The notes under the pieces: model-generated
The model's input: only the letters and a program-made list of their open reading frames with translations
Databases searched by the model: none
Told to the model about the DNA's origin: nothing
Position numbers and translations under genes: made by a program
DNA from: an uncultured Campylobacter sp.
GTDB lineage: Bacteria > Campylobacterota > Campylobacteria > Campylobacterales > Campylobacteraceae
Direction of reading: 5' to 3'
Assembly (NCBI RefSeq): GCF_937996225.1
Contig: NZ_CALKTC010000076.1
Location: 1-30,420 of the forward strand
DNA: 30,420 nucleotides
Shown here: piece after piece, positions 21,570 to 28,963 of the stretch
Layout: each line of letters starts with the position of its first letter
How positions within the stretch are numbered: position 1 is the stretch's first letter

Positions 21570-23411
21570 CTACAGAGCCTTTGCGATTAGCTCGTTTACG
21601 TTTTTGATAAACTCGCTCGGATTTTCCAGCTCCTGCCCCTCGCTAAGGCGCGCCAGATCGTAGATTATCTCGGCTACTTGCGGCAGCATCAGCTTATCGG
21701 CCTGCAGCTTTTTGATGATCTCGTGATCGGCGTTGATCTCCAAAATCGGCTTTACCGGCGGCAGATTGCGGCCTCCCATCTGCTTAAGCAGCTGCTGCGT
21801 CGCAAAATCGGGATCGTTCTCGTCAAAAACAAGGCAGGAAAGCGAGCCGCTTAGACGCGATGAAATTTTAACGTCCTTGACGCGCTCGCCTAAAATTTCT
21901 TTGATCTTTGCGGCGATCTCTTTGGCTTGCGGCGTCGCAGCATCGCCCTCCGAAGCATTCTGCTTGATCGAAGTCGCGTTTTTAATCGGCATTTTGTCAA
22001 ACTCAAAAACGCCAGGCATCACGATCGTATCGATCTCATCGTCGCAGAGCAGCACCTCCGTGCCCTCGGAGTTAAATTTCTCGATCAGAGGCGAGCTTTT
22101 GAGTATCGCGGCGCTGTTTCCCGCGATATAATAGATCTCTTTTTGCTCCGCGCCCATTTTTTCCTTATACTCGCTAAGCGTGATGAGGCCGTCTCGCAGG
22201 TTTGATTTGAAAAGACAGAGCTTTAAAATTTCCTCTTTGTTTGCGCCGAAGCCGTAAAGCCCCTCTTTCAAAACCTTGCCGAATAATTCGTAAAATTTTA
22301 TGTATTTTTCGCGATCGTTCTGCAAAAGCTTCTGCAGCTCGGATAGAATTTTTTTCACGCTCTGTTCGCGGACGTAGGCAAGAATTCGATTTTCTTGTAA
22401 AATTTCGCGGCTTACGTTTAGCGGCAGATCCTCGACGTCCATTATGCCGCGCACGAAGCGCAGGTAGCTAGGCAGCAGCTCTTTGGCATCGTCGGTGATA
22501 AAAACGCGCTTGACGTAGAGCTTCACGCCGCTTTGATAATCGACGCGGTATAGATCAAAGGGCTCGCTGCTCGGCACGTAAAAAAGCGTCGTGTATTCGT
22601 GCGTGCCCTCGGCCTTGGTGTGGATATAAAACAGCGGATCGCCGCTGTCGTGGCTGATCTGCTTGTAAAATTCATTGTAATCGCTCGGCTTTAGGCTGCT
22701 TTTCGGCAGCTGCCAAAGCGCGCTCGCGCGGTTAATCTGGACATTTTTGATTTCGCTATGTCCCTGCTCGCCCTCTTTTTGCGCAGGCACGTATTCTTCT
22801 TTATCCATAAAGATCGGATATGGGATGTGGTTGGAGTATTTTTTGATGATGCCTTCCAGCCTATATTCGTCCAAAAACTCCTCATCTTTCATATGCAGGA
22901 TTATCGTCGTGCCGAAGTCCTCTTTCTCCGCCTTTTCGACCATGTAGTTGCTGGCATCGCTGCTCCATTTAAAGGCGTCCTGTGAGAGCGGCTTGCGGCT
23001 GATAACATCGATACGATCCGCGACCATAAATGCCGAGTAAAACCCGACGCCGAACTGCCCGATGAGGTTGCTATCCTTCGCCGCATCGCCGCTAAGGCTC
23101 GCCATAAAGCCCTTAGTGCCGCTACGTGCGATAGTGCCTAGATTGCTCTCAAGTTCGGCCTCGTCCATACCGATGCCGTTGTCGCCGATGCTTAGCGTTT
23201 TGGCCTCTTTGTCGATCTTTATATCGATGCGCGGCACATACGAAAGCGCCTTGTAATCGTCGTTCGTAAGGCTTAAGTAGTTTAACTTATCCAGCGCGTC
23301 GCTTGCGTTTGAGATGAGCTCGCGCAGGAAAATCTCCTTGTTTGAATAAAGCGAATGGATCATCAAATTTAGCAGATCATTCACTTCGGTCTTAAATTTT
23401 TTCTTTGCCAT
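21570..23411 (-). CDS. htpG: molecular chaperone HtpG (Hsp90)
   Basis: A full-length 613-residue bacterial Hsp90, an ATP-driven dimeric chaperone of the cytoplasm. The N-terminal GHKL ATPase shows ELISNASDALDKL (31-43), DNGIGM (77-82), GTIARSGTKGF (92-102) and GQFGVGFYSAFMV (118-130). The middle domain carries FYVPSSEPFDL and RVFITDDAKELLPSYLRFVRG, and the C-terminal dimerisation domain begins near 500. ATG at 23411 is preceded by AAAAGGACC. The gene is monocistronic here and has an elaborate heat-shock promoter region. Confidence 0.98.
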   Translation of the reverse strand: MAKKKFKTEVNDLLNLMIHSLYSNKEIFLRELISNASDALDKLNYLSLTNDDYKALSYVPRIDIKIDKEAKTLSIGDNGIGMDEAELESNLGTIARSGTKGFMASLSGDAAKDSNLIGQFGVGFYSAFMVADRIDVISRKPLSQDAFKWSSDASNYMVEKAEKEDFGTTIILHMKDEEFLDEYRLEGIIKKYSNHIPYPIFMDKEEYVPAQKEGEQGHSEIKNVQINRASALWQLPKSSLKPSDYNEFYKQISHDSGDPLFYIHTKAEGTHEYTTLFYVPSSEPFDLYRVDYQSGVKLYVKRVFITDDAKELLPSYLRFVRGIMDVEDLPLNVSREILQENRILAYVREQSVKKILSELQKLLQNDREKYIKFYELFGKVLKEGLYGFGANKEEILKLCLFKSNLRDGLITLSEYKEKMGAEQKEIYYIAGNSAAILKSSPLIEKFNSEGTEVLLCDDEIDTIVMPGVFEFDKMPIKNATSIKQNASEGDAATPQAKEIAAKIKEILGERVKDVKISSRLSGSLSCLVFDENDPDFATQQLLKQMGGRNLPPVKPILEINADHEIIKKLQADKLMLPQVAEIIYDLARLSEGQELENPSEFIKNVNELIAKAL

Positions 23412-23433
23412 TATGCGGTCCTTTTTGAAAATT

Positions 23434-23460
23434 TTGGCAGATTATATCATGGAGTGCTAA
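23434..23460 (-). promoter_or_regulatory. CIRCE-like HrcA operator at htpG
   Basis: GAGTGCTAA (23452-23460) is a perfect CIRCE half-site. Exactly 9 bases away TTGGCAGAT (23434-23442) matches the other half TTAGCACTC at 5 of 9 positions. The element overlaps the -10 box and spacer of the promoter. Confidence 0.55.
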
Positions 23461-23469
23461 TCTTGTCAA
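23441..23469 (-). promoter_or_regulatory. htpG promoter, near-perfect sigma-70 type
   Basis: Read on the minus strand: TTGACA (complement of 23464-23469), a 17-base spacer, then TATAAT (complement of 23441-23446), preceded by TGA as an extended -10. The start of transcription would be about 20-25 bases before the ATG. Confidence 0.8.
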
Positions 23470-23482
23470 GAGTAGAATAAAT

Positions 23483-23509
23483 AAACTTGATATGAATCCT
23501 ATCAAGTTT
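23483..23509 (-). promoter_or_regulatory. HAIR-like HspR operator upstream of htpG
   Basis: A perfect 10-base inverted repeat AAACTTGATA-N7-TATCAAGTTT. Its core CTTGATA-N7-TATCAAG has the spacing and CTTG/CAAG ends of the HspR site CTTGAGT-N7-ACTCAAG. It lies 14 bases upstream of the -35 box. A further CTTGTCAAG palindrome at 23462-23470 lies between. Confidence 0.5.
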
Positions 23510-23672
23510 TGCAAATTTAGAGGTGCGTTTTAAAATTTAGCGTGGAATTTTGCTCGATTTGCTACCTACGAAATAGCCGCTCGCTCGACGTAAAATTTTA
23601 ATAAAAATTTGGGCGTATTACAGTGAGTATTCATTGCAAAAATGAAAAATGAAAAACCGATAATTAAATTTT

Positions 23673-24418
23673 GGCTCAAGATAAGTTAAGCGGATTCTCT
23701 CTTATCATCTTTAATAAAATATGATAGAACTCCTTCGTATCTTTGCTGTTATTATATCTAAATTCACATTCTTTAAGATGAAGCAAGAAATTCTCTTTCT
23801 TGATGCCTTTAAATTTAGATAATCTATGTTTGGCGTATCCCCAGAAGTTTTCTATACCGTTTATATGATTTTTACCATTAGCAAATTCATTCTTTGAATG
23901 TTTTACTCTATAGTGAGCTTTGGCTCCGTAATCTACTAATCCATCATAAGCCTTCCAGAAATCTGAATAGATAGTAGAGCTATCAAGCTCGCTAAATTGC
24001 GATAGTATCGGTATCAGTTCACTAGCAGAGCAGTTCTTTACTATCTGAGTATAGACCTTACCATCTCTTTTAAATATACCGAATACCGGTTGCTTTCCGC
24101 TTGCACCTCTACCTCTCTTACCTCTTACTCTCTTAGCTCCGAAGTAGCTTTCATCTATTTCTATCTCGCCTGAAAACTTAGATATCTTTTTACACTCTTG
24201 AGACATAAGAATTCTTATTTCCCTAAAGATTTTACATAGGGTTACTTCTGAAATTTTAGTTAAATTCGATATCTTTGATGCTTCTATGTCTTCTGCAAAA
24301 TACTTGAGAATTTCTCTAAATTTCTTTTCCGAAATTCGGGAACGATAGATATACTTATTTTTCATTGTGCTCATCGTAACTTACTGCTCCTTTGTGTGAG
24401 CTTAAGTTAAAGAGAGCC
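23673..24418 (-). mobile_element. complete IS1595-family insertion sequence (about 746 bases)
   Basis: Imperfect terminal inverted repeats bound the transposase gene: GGCTCAAGATAAGTTAAGC starting at 23673 and, read inward from 24418, GGCTCTCTTTAACTTAAGC, matching at 14 of 19 positions. The transposase stop codon lies inside the left repeat. The 8 bases outside each end (TAAATTTT and TAAAGAAT) share only TAAA and the last T, so a clean 8-base target duplication is not seen; one end may have been rearranged after insertion. Confidence 0.75.
23676..24374 (-). CDS. IS1595-family (IS1016-like) transposase
   Basis: A 232-residue DDE transposase of the ISXO2-like domain family. Candidate catalytic residues are Asp74 in EIDESYFG, Asp138 in IYSDFWKAYDGL and Glu175 in HINGIENFWGYAKHRL. 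The RKRGRG-like stretch KRVRGKRGRGASGKQPVFGI is characteristic of the group. Length fits IS1016-type elements, and no frameshift is needed, so the element could be active. Its AT-rich composition matches the accessory region to the right, not htpG. Confidence 0.9.
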   Translation of the reverse strand: MSTMKNKYIYRSRISEKKFREILKYFAEDIEASKISNLTKISEVTLCKIFREIRILMSQECKKISKFSGEIEIDESYFGAKRVRGKRGRGASGKQPVFGIFKRDGKVYTQIVKNCSASELIPILSQFSELDSSTIYSDFWKAYDGLVDYGAKAHYRVKHSKNEFANGKNHINGIENFWGYAKHRLSKFKGIKKENFLLHLKECEFRYNNSKDTKEFYHILLKMIRENPLNLS

Positions 24419-24421
24419 TAA

Positions 24422-24940
24422 AGAATAGATCGTAGAAAAGCGTATAAACCTAATAAAAGAGTGGTTATATCGCTTAGGCAAAGAAACGAATTCGGCATCG
24501 GTGCAAATCGAACGAGAACCTTTATTTTAAGAAGCGAAAATCCGGTAGAATTAAGTCGTATAGCTAGCAGATTTATCGTAAGAGGCGGCGAAGTGCATAC
24601 CGATGAGAATGTTGGATATTCAAATTTTATCGCTCATTACAATCACAAAGTGGTTAATCACGCCGTAGAGTATTGCGGCGCAAACGGAGAAAACAACAAT
24701 CAAAGCGAAAGCTACAATTCAAGATTTCGTAGACTTCAATACGGACAATGTCATAAGCTAAGCACGTTGTATCTGTCAAACTATGCTAATGAGATAGCTT
24801 ACCGAGAGGATACAAGGCGATTTAATAACGGCTTTATCTTTAGAGATATTTTAAAGAAGTGCTTAGATAGCGGGATTTCAAATGAATTCTGCGGATATTG
24901 GCAAGGCAATCATAGAGTGGCCGAGAGATTAGGCATTTAG
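24422..24940 (+). pseudogene. 3' remnant of a second IS1595-family transposase
   Basis: The product from the GTG at 24461 (159 residues) matches only the C-terminal half of an ISXO2-like transposase: GEVHTDENVGYSNF (second catalytic Asp), NNNQSESYNSRFRRLQYGQ (third acidic residue and NQSE motif) and LYLSNYANEIAYREDTRR. The same frame continues upstream without stop to 24422 (RIDRRKAYKPNKR), ending at the boundary of the neighbouring insertion sequence. The first catalytic region is missing and is not found on the other side of that element, so the 5' half is lost. The sequence differs from the intact transposase and comes from a different subgroup. Its stop overlaps the convergent gene at 24929 by 12 bases. 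Confidence 0.82.
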
Positions 24941-25354
24941 AATTTTTATGCAATATTGTTTTGCGTTGTTTGCAATACGGCATTCTATTACGTCTTGACG
25001 AACCAAATTCTCTAAAACAGTATAAATTCCGTCGTATATCAATTTGTGAAGCTTTTGCGGTAGGGCTTTTACTCTCATTACATACTTTGTTAATTCATTT
25101 ATATCAACATTGTCGTTATTTTTTATATGCTCTATAACGAGCCTTGTTAGCTCTTTATGCTTAAAATATCTTTCTCTTGTTTTCTTGGGTGCTATTTTTC
25201 TTAAGTCGTAGTTCGGATCGAATATATTTATACTTTTTGAGATAGTTGAAATTTCATCTCTTGCCTCTTTGATGGCTTCTTGATATGATTTAATTCTGCC
25301 TTGAAGCTCTGCGTGCTTGGCTACTAAAGCCGATATTACGTGAGATTCCACCAT
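24929..25354 (-). CDS. conserved hypothetical protein with coiled-coil N terminus
   Basis: A 141-residue soluble protein. The N-terminal 45 residues (SHVISALVAKHAELQGRIKS, then EAIKEARDEISTISKSI) are a heptad-like coiled coil. Then come FDPNYDLRKIAPKK, a basic stretch, and a probable winged-helix-like C-terminal part (ELTRLVIEHIKNNDNVDINELTKYVM; LENLVRQDVIECR). I recall similar short proteins starting SHVISAL..K.AEL.G.I in many proteobacteria, without known function. A regulatory DNA-binding role is only a guess from the helix pattern. AAAAGGGGAAAAT before the ATG and a TATAAT box support expression. Its 3' end overlaps the transposase remnant. Confidence 0.78.
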   Translation of the reverse strand: MVESHVISALVAKHAELQGRIKSYQEAIKEARDEISTISKSINIFDPNYDLRKIAPKKTRERYFKHKELTRLVIEHIKNNDNVDINELTKYVMRVKALPQKLHKLIYDGIYTVLENLVRQDVIECRIANNAKQYCIKILNA

Positions 25355-25377
25355 ATTTTCCCCTTTTTATCGCAATT

Positions 25378-25383
25378 ATTATA
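25378..25383 (-). promoter_or_regulatory. -10 box (TATAAT) of the 24929-25354 gene
   Basis: The complement of 25378-25383 is TATAAT, 23 bases before the ATG. TTGACT (complement of 25397-25402) lies only 13 bases further, too close for a standard -35. Confidence 0.5.
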
Positions 25384-25436
25384 CGCGATTAAATATAGTC
25401 AAAATTTTATCTGATTATTTTATAGAAGTTAGTTGC

Positions 25437-25619
25437 GGTTGCTACATAATACCGGATATTATCTGCCAAAGCAGCTCTTTTATCATAGATAGAGCAACCT
25501 CTTAGCCTATCCCTTTTAAGGATATTTTATGTGTAGCCTTACTTTTGATATTTTGGCTTTACTCTAATAGAATACTTGAGTATCGAAAAGATATTGAGGG
25601 TGGCAACCCCTCATTTTTT
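25437..25619 (+). ncRNA. candidate structured RNA ending in an intrinsic terminator
   Basis: No reading frame is convincing here, yet the + strand folds well by eye. GGTTGCT (25437-25443) closes with AGCAACC (25493-25499) around three hairpins: ATAATA-CCGGA-TATTAT (25446-25462), CTGC-CAAA-GCAG (25463-25474) and TATC-ATA-GATA (25481-25491). Downstream are TATCC/GGATA (25508-25524), ATAC-TTGA-GTAT (25572-25583) and a terminator. TATAGA at 25421 could be a -10 box. It is not a tRNA (no T-arm motif) and I cannot match it to tmRNA, 6S, SRP or RNase P RNA. Expression is unproven. Confidence 0.4.
25595..25619 (+). terminator. intrinsic terminator
   Basis: TGAGGG (25595-25600) pairs with CCCTCA (25608-25613), 7-base loop, followed by six T's. 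No protein gene on the + strand precedes it closely; the nearest, the transposase remnant, ends about 650 bases upstream. Confidence 0.65.
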
Positions 25620-26070
25620 AATCGCTCCCCCATATTTTAAAAGCCTTTGGCTATCTTAATACTATATAAGAAAATAGCATAGCTTCCTTTATACTTTTAA
25701 AGAAGCCTCTAAGTCTTTAGATTTTTTATCCGTAAATGAAAGTAAAAGAAGAGATTAATAAATTTGAGCTAAGAAGCTTTTAAGATCTTTCTAATATAAT
25801 CCCCTTGTTCATAAGGACAAAGAAGGCTTTGGGCTTTTATCTGTTTTTATTTGTTCTCTGCTTTAAAGAACAAACATCTTACAGATAGGCGCTTAAGGCA
25901 TTTAGTGAAAATGTATTAATCAACCTCCTTAAGATTTTAAACCTTGAGCGCTATAAGGCTTAAGCTAAATTTCTTAAGGTTTGAAACTTCTTAACTCATT
26001 TTTGCTTATTATTTAAAGTTTCCTTAAGAGACGACAAATATTTTTATATAGTTTTTTAAAAGACTATATA
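25620..26070 (+). other. stem-loop-dense region without genes, possible continuation of an RNA locus
   Basis: AT-rich, no gene seen, but with a run of strong hairpins: GCTTC-c-TTTA/TAAAGAAGC (25682-25706), TCTAA-GTCT-TTAGA then six T's (25708-25727), TTGTTC/GGACAA (25805-25820, one G-U), a perfect TTTGTTCT/AGAACAAA (25850-25874), a 14-pair helix TTTTAAACCTTGAG (25935-25948) with CTTAAGGTTTGAAA (25973-25986, two G-U pairs) and a perfect TATATAGT/ACTATATA (26045-26070). The G-U pairs fit only a + strand RNA. CTTAAG occurs at 25892, 25928, 25959, 25973 and 26023. Confidence 0.5.
25708..25727 (+). terminator. weak terminator-like hairpin with T-run
   Basis: TCTAA-GTCT-TTAGA followed by six T's (25722-25727). 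The stem is short and AT-rich, so termination would be inefficient. Confidence 0.35.
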
Positions 26071-26293
26071 CTGATATTCTGTAATCGAATGTTCGGGGGA
26101 ATTCTGAGGGTTGTACAAATTCAACGCAGGACACCACTTTTATCACTAATCAAATCGGCAAATTCTATGATTGATCTTTATCAAAAAGGCATGCGCTGAA
26201 TCTTATCATTGCCTCTATTATGTGCGTTTGTCACGTTTATATCGTTTTTTTGGTGTATAATTTAGCAAAAGCAAAAAATTACGGTGGATAAAA
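26071..26293. other. leader of the 26294 gene; possible gene scrap
   Basis: An ATG at 26089 opens a 36-codon frame (FGGILRVVQIQRRTPLLSLI then KSANSMIDLYQKGMR, stop at 26197-26199) with no ribosome binding site; it could be a scrap of a lost gene. The remainder holds the promoter of the next gene. Confidence 0.3.
26256..26261 (+). promoter_or_regulatory. -10 box TATAAT of the 26294 gene
   Basis: A perfect TATAAT 32 bases before the ATG, preceded by a T-run as is common in Campylobacter promoters. No good -35 box at the right distance. Confidence 0.55.
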
Positions 26294-27457
26294 ATGAAAA
26301 AGTTATTAAATTTGACAAATAGTAGTTTAAGGCTGAGCGATATAAATTTTAGCAGCTTTAGTGCTTCTAAAAACTGGATCGGTTTCTTTGAGATCGAAAG
26401 CAGTGGCTGGCTAAGCGGAGTAAGCTTAGCGATAAAATTATTCGATAACTTTTTTAGAAAATATAGCGATGAAGTATTTATCGTAAGCGCTCTAATGTGT
26501 GATGATAAAGTATACAAAAAATATAAAGCAATCTCGCAGGTAAAGCCGTTATACGATAAATTTAAAGATCTTGGAATTTTGCAAGAACAAAATGAGTATT
26601 TTTCTCTGGCTAGAGATAAAGAATATCCGTTGCCCGCTATGTGCGTAAGAATGGACATTCTGAAATGGAACGACATAAAAGAGCTGGCTAAATTTTTAAT
26701 GTGCTATGATTATTCTATAAACGAATGGTGTTTTATAATTTTTCCGAGTTTAAATTTAGCCGTCTATCCGCATGATAGCAAGGGTTTTGGCTGTATAGGG
26801 CTAAACGACGAGATTAAATATGGAATCAACTTTTTAAAATTTTGCGAGAAAGACAGCAAGGCAAAAGTGACGATAGATAAAAAAGAGGTTAATTTGAACA
26901 AAGCGGTTTTTCTTCTGCCTAAAAATAATGAAGAGCTATTTTCCAGAGTACAAGAAGTAGGAGAGATAAAAAGAGGAACTTTTTATGCCGATCCAAATTT
27001 AATTAAATTTATTGCTCCTGCCGGCTCAATCAAAGATCTGAAAATATCGCAATTAAAGCAGCTATTGCGCGAAGGCTTGATCTATCTTGACATAGGAATA
27101 TTTTTTATCAAGAATCTTAAAAGGGAAAGAATAGCCACAACAGAGAACATTTTAATTAATTCTTCAATATATCAAGGCTTAAGCGATTTTGAGTGGTCGA
27201 TCAATGAAGTGGAGATCAAAAATCCAAATTTAAAGGAAGATGATTTTATTAAAGAATGCCTTTTATTTTTGAAATTGGTAAAGGAAAAGATCGAAAATAT
27301 GGATATTGAGAACAGCAGATTTGCTTTATGTTTGGATTTCTATAATATTGATGAGCTGAGCGCGGATTTCGAGCTTTATACTTTAAGAGATAATGAAAAG
27401 ATCGTAGATTTTTCAGAGGCTAAATTTAATCAAAGCTCGGTGTATGTAATTGTATGA
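26294..27457 (+). CDS. hypothetical protein, 387 residues, accessory island
   Basis: A soluble protein that I do not recognise; no signal peptide, no membrane helix. The N-terminal half contains NWIGFFEIESSGWLSGVSLA and INEWCFIIFPSLNLAVYPHDSKGFGCIGL, an alternating hydrophobic/polar pattern suggesting a mixed alpha/beta fold; the C-terminal half has IKECLLFLKLVKEKIENM and FALCLDFYNIDEL. It has its own promoter and GGTGG before the ATG, and the GC content is low. It is the first and longest of a series of + strand genes of which several look like immunity proteins, so a role in toxin neutralisation or recognition is possible, but nothing in the sequence shows it. Confidence 0.7.
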   Translation: MKKLLNLTNSSLRLSDINFSSFSASKNWIGFFEIESSGWLSGVSLAIKLFDNFFRKYSDEVFIVSALMCDDKVYKKYKAISQVKPLYDKFKDLGILQEQNEYFSLARDKEYPLPAMCVRMDILKWNDIKELAKFLMCYDYSINEWCFIIFPSLNLAVYPHDSKGFGCIGLNDEIKYGINFLKFCEKDSKAKVTIDKKEVNLNKAVFLLPKNNEELFSRVQEVGEIKRGTFYADPNLIKFIAPAGSIKDLKISQLKQLLREGLIYLDIGIFFIKNLKRERIATTENILINSSIYQGLSDFEWSINEVEIKNPNLKEDDFIKECLLFLKLVKEKIENMDIENSRFALCLDFYNIDELSADFELYTLRDNEKIVDFSEAKFNQSSVYVIV

Positions 27458-27522
27458 AATTTATTTTCTAGACATGATTAAAGTATAAAATTTATAACTA
27501 CCATCCCAAAGGAAGGCATAAA

Positions 27523-27864
27523 ATGACATATATAAAAACGTATCCCGACGTGGTGGAGATGAGTGATTTTTTTGGTTTTTACCCGGATGAAATAGATGGC
27601 GATATTGGAAAATATGCGTTCGAAATATACAGGTTAATATTTACATATTGCATAGTCGAGGGATGGGTGGAAATTACTATAAAAATAGGCGGGGAGACAG
27701 CTGTGGAATTTACCGCCGAATGCATCGAGTCTTTAAAAATCAGAAGAAATAAAGATGGCGAATTTATAGAAATAGGACAAAATTTTGCTATAGACAGAAT
27801 GGTGCAGATAGAGTTGTATATAAGACCGAAAATTTTATTAAAATATGCGAGTTTAGAATGCTAG
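27523..27864 (+). CDS. hypothetical small protein, possible immunity protein
   Basis: A 113-residue acidic soluble protein; opening MTYIKTYPDVVEMSDFFGFY, a central beta pattern (WVEITIKIGGETAVEFTAEC) and a hydrophobic end (IELYIRPKILLKYASLEC). I do not recognise the family. It has AAAGGAAGG 9 bases before the ATG, in a leader (CATCCCAAAGGAAGGC) that resembles the longer leader repeated before the next gene and the last gene of the window. Composition and position suggest an orphan immunity gene; confidence in that role is low. Confidence 0.65.
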   Translation: MTYIKTYPDVVEMSDFFGFYPDEIDGDIGKYAFEIYRLIFTYCIVEGWVEITIKIGGETAVEFTAECIESLKIRRNKDGEFIEIGQNFAIDRMVQIELYIRPKILLKYASLEC

Positions 27865-27868
27865 ATGA

Positions 27869-27906
27869 AACCCACATCCCAATAAAAAGAAACCCAAATG
27901 CAAATT
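27869..27906 (+). repeat. 38-base leader repeat, copy 1 (copy 2 at 30121-30158)
   Basis: The 38 bases starting AACCCACATCCCAATAAAA and running through the ATG and two codons of the following gene occur again at 30121-30158 with a single difference (A against G at the ribosome binding site). The similarity continues at lower level into both genes, showing duplication of a gene with its leader. Confidence 0.9.
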
Positions 27907-28287
27907 GATGGAAAACATATATTTCGCAAGGGCGTGCTTCTGTACAAACTATGCGTAATGGCTTCTTTAGAATATCAAGATAAATATCTTGTGCACGCTA
28001 CAGATGAAGATTGCGAAAATCCTAGGGAGATGGTATATTTTTTATGTGATTCCTGCGCTAATGCCCTATTGGAGGAATTTGAATTTTGCTTCTTGCCATA
28101 CGAAAGGGATGCGCTAAGAGAGCTTAGGTCTCTTATTCTTAAAAACTTTAAGGACGATAGATCATTATACGTAGATGATTATAAATATTTAGTCTATCAC
28201 AATAAATCTTGGATAGAGGTCAGAGAGCTAGCTCTAAAAACAATCCATATTTTTGGCTACGAGCTTGACGACTTCGATTACGACTAA
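27898..28287 (+). CDS. hypothetical protein, paralogue of the gene at 30150
   Basis: A 129-residue acidic protein of unknown family, mostly helical by pattern. It shares with the gene at 30150 the opening MQI[DN]GK.IFRK, the stretch MASLEYQ and the block FCFLPYERDALREL. The close paralogue and shared leader show recent local duplication and divergence, typical for immunity genes that follow variable toxin cassettes. The start is fixed by the conserved leader. The protein has no signal peptide, so it would act in the cytoplasm. Confidence 0.75.
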   Translation: MQIDGKHIFRKGVLLYKLCVMASLEYQDKYLVHATDEDCENPREMVYFLCDSCANALLEEFEFCFLPYERDALRELRSLILKNFKDDRSLYVDDYKYLVYHNKSWIEVRELALKTIHIFGYELDDFDYD

Positions 28288-28310
28288 AAGCCTTATAGGG
28301 AAAATAGAAT

Positions 28311-28871
28311 ATGTATAAGCAAATAAAAGAGCTGTTAGAAAAGAGCGGTATAGAATTGAGCGATGGTTTGAAAGAGAGCGAAATAGACAAAATAGAGCAA
28401 ATTTATGAGTTTAAATTTCCAGAAAGCCTAAGAGATTTTTTATCATATACATTGCCCATTTCAGTAGAATTTTATAATTGGAGAGACTTTAGCGATGAAA
28501 ATATAAAGGAGATAAAGCAGGCTATGAACTACGTCTTTGAGTATTTAAAAAACGATCCTATTGATGAAATTTTTCCAAATGAGGGCTATTGGAATACGCA
28601 AAAATGGGGTCCGATGCTCGAAGACGGATCTCGCAAGCGAGCCATTATACTAGAAGCAGCCAAAATCGCGCCTAAGATTATACCTATATATTCTCATAGG
28701 TATATGCCGTGTATTAAATTACCGGATCCGCCAGCCTTATCTATACACTATACCGACGTCATCTATTATGGGAAAAATTTATATGACTACTTTTTGAGGG
28801 AATTTAGCAAAAATCCTCTTGAGCCGGTCGGAAAATGCCCATATGTGCCTTTTTGGTCTGATTTATACTAA
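28311..28871 (+). CDS. SMI1/KNR4 (SUKH) family protein, probable immunity protein
   Basis: A 186-residue protein with the SUKH pattern: LSDGLKESEIDKIEQIYEF then KFPESLRDFLSYTLP at residues 16-49 (the 'LP..y..fl...NG'-type opening), a middle Trp-rich part (WRDF, GYWNTQKWGPM) and the C-terminal IYYGKNLYDYFLREF near 150-165 (family feature G.nL..Yl..ef). SUKH proteins are widespread immunity proteins that bind and block nuclease and other toxins of polymorphic and contact-dependent systems. The partner toxin is not in the window. It follows its neighbour by 23 bases with GGGAAAA before the ATG. Confidence 0.85.
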   Translation: MYKQIKELLEKSGIELSDGLKESEIDKIEQIYEFKFPESLRDFLSYTLPISVEFYNWRDFSDENIKEIKQAMNYVFEYLKNDPIDEIFPNEGYWNTQKWGPMLEDGSRKRAIILEAAKIAPKIIPIYSHRYMPCIKLPDPPALSIHYTDVIYYGKNLYDYFLREFSKNPLEPVGKCPYVPFWSDLY

Positions 28872-28963
28872 AATTTAATAAAGGCAAGTTTGCGTTAATC
28901 TACGCTTATTTGATTTTTAGAATTTAAAGAAAATATGCGTTAGCATAGTTAAAGCGAGGAAAA

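Noticed and set aside
25446..25462. Likeness of TAATACCGGATATTA to the 16S rRNA stretch 'CTAATACCGGATA', suggesting an rRNA fragment
   Set aside because: The sequence on both sides does not follow 16S rRNA, and here the bases form a self-contained hairpin; treated as coincidence.
25437..25499. Possible tRNA because of a 7-pair closing stem with three inner hairpins
   Set aside because: Only 63 bases, no T-arm TTCRA motif, no proper anticodon arm, no CCA-type end.
26218..26676. 152-codon minus-strand frame over the start of the 26294 gene
   Set aside because: Leucine/phenylalanine-rich antisense shadow; the + strand gene has a promoter, ribosome binding site and fuller length.
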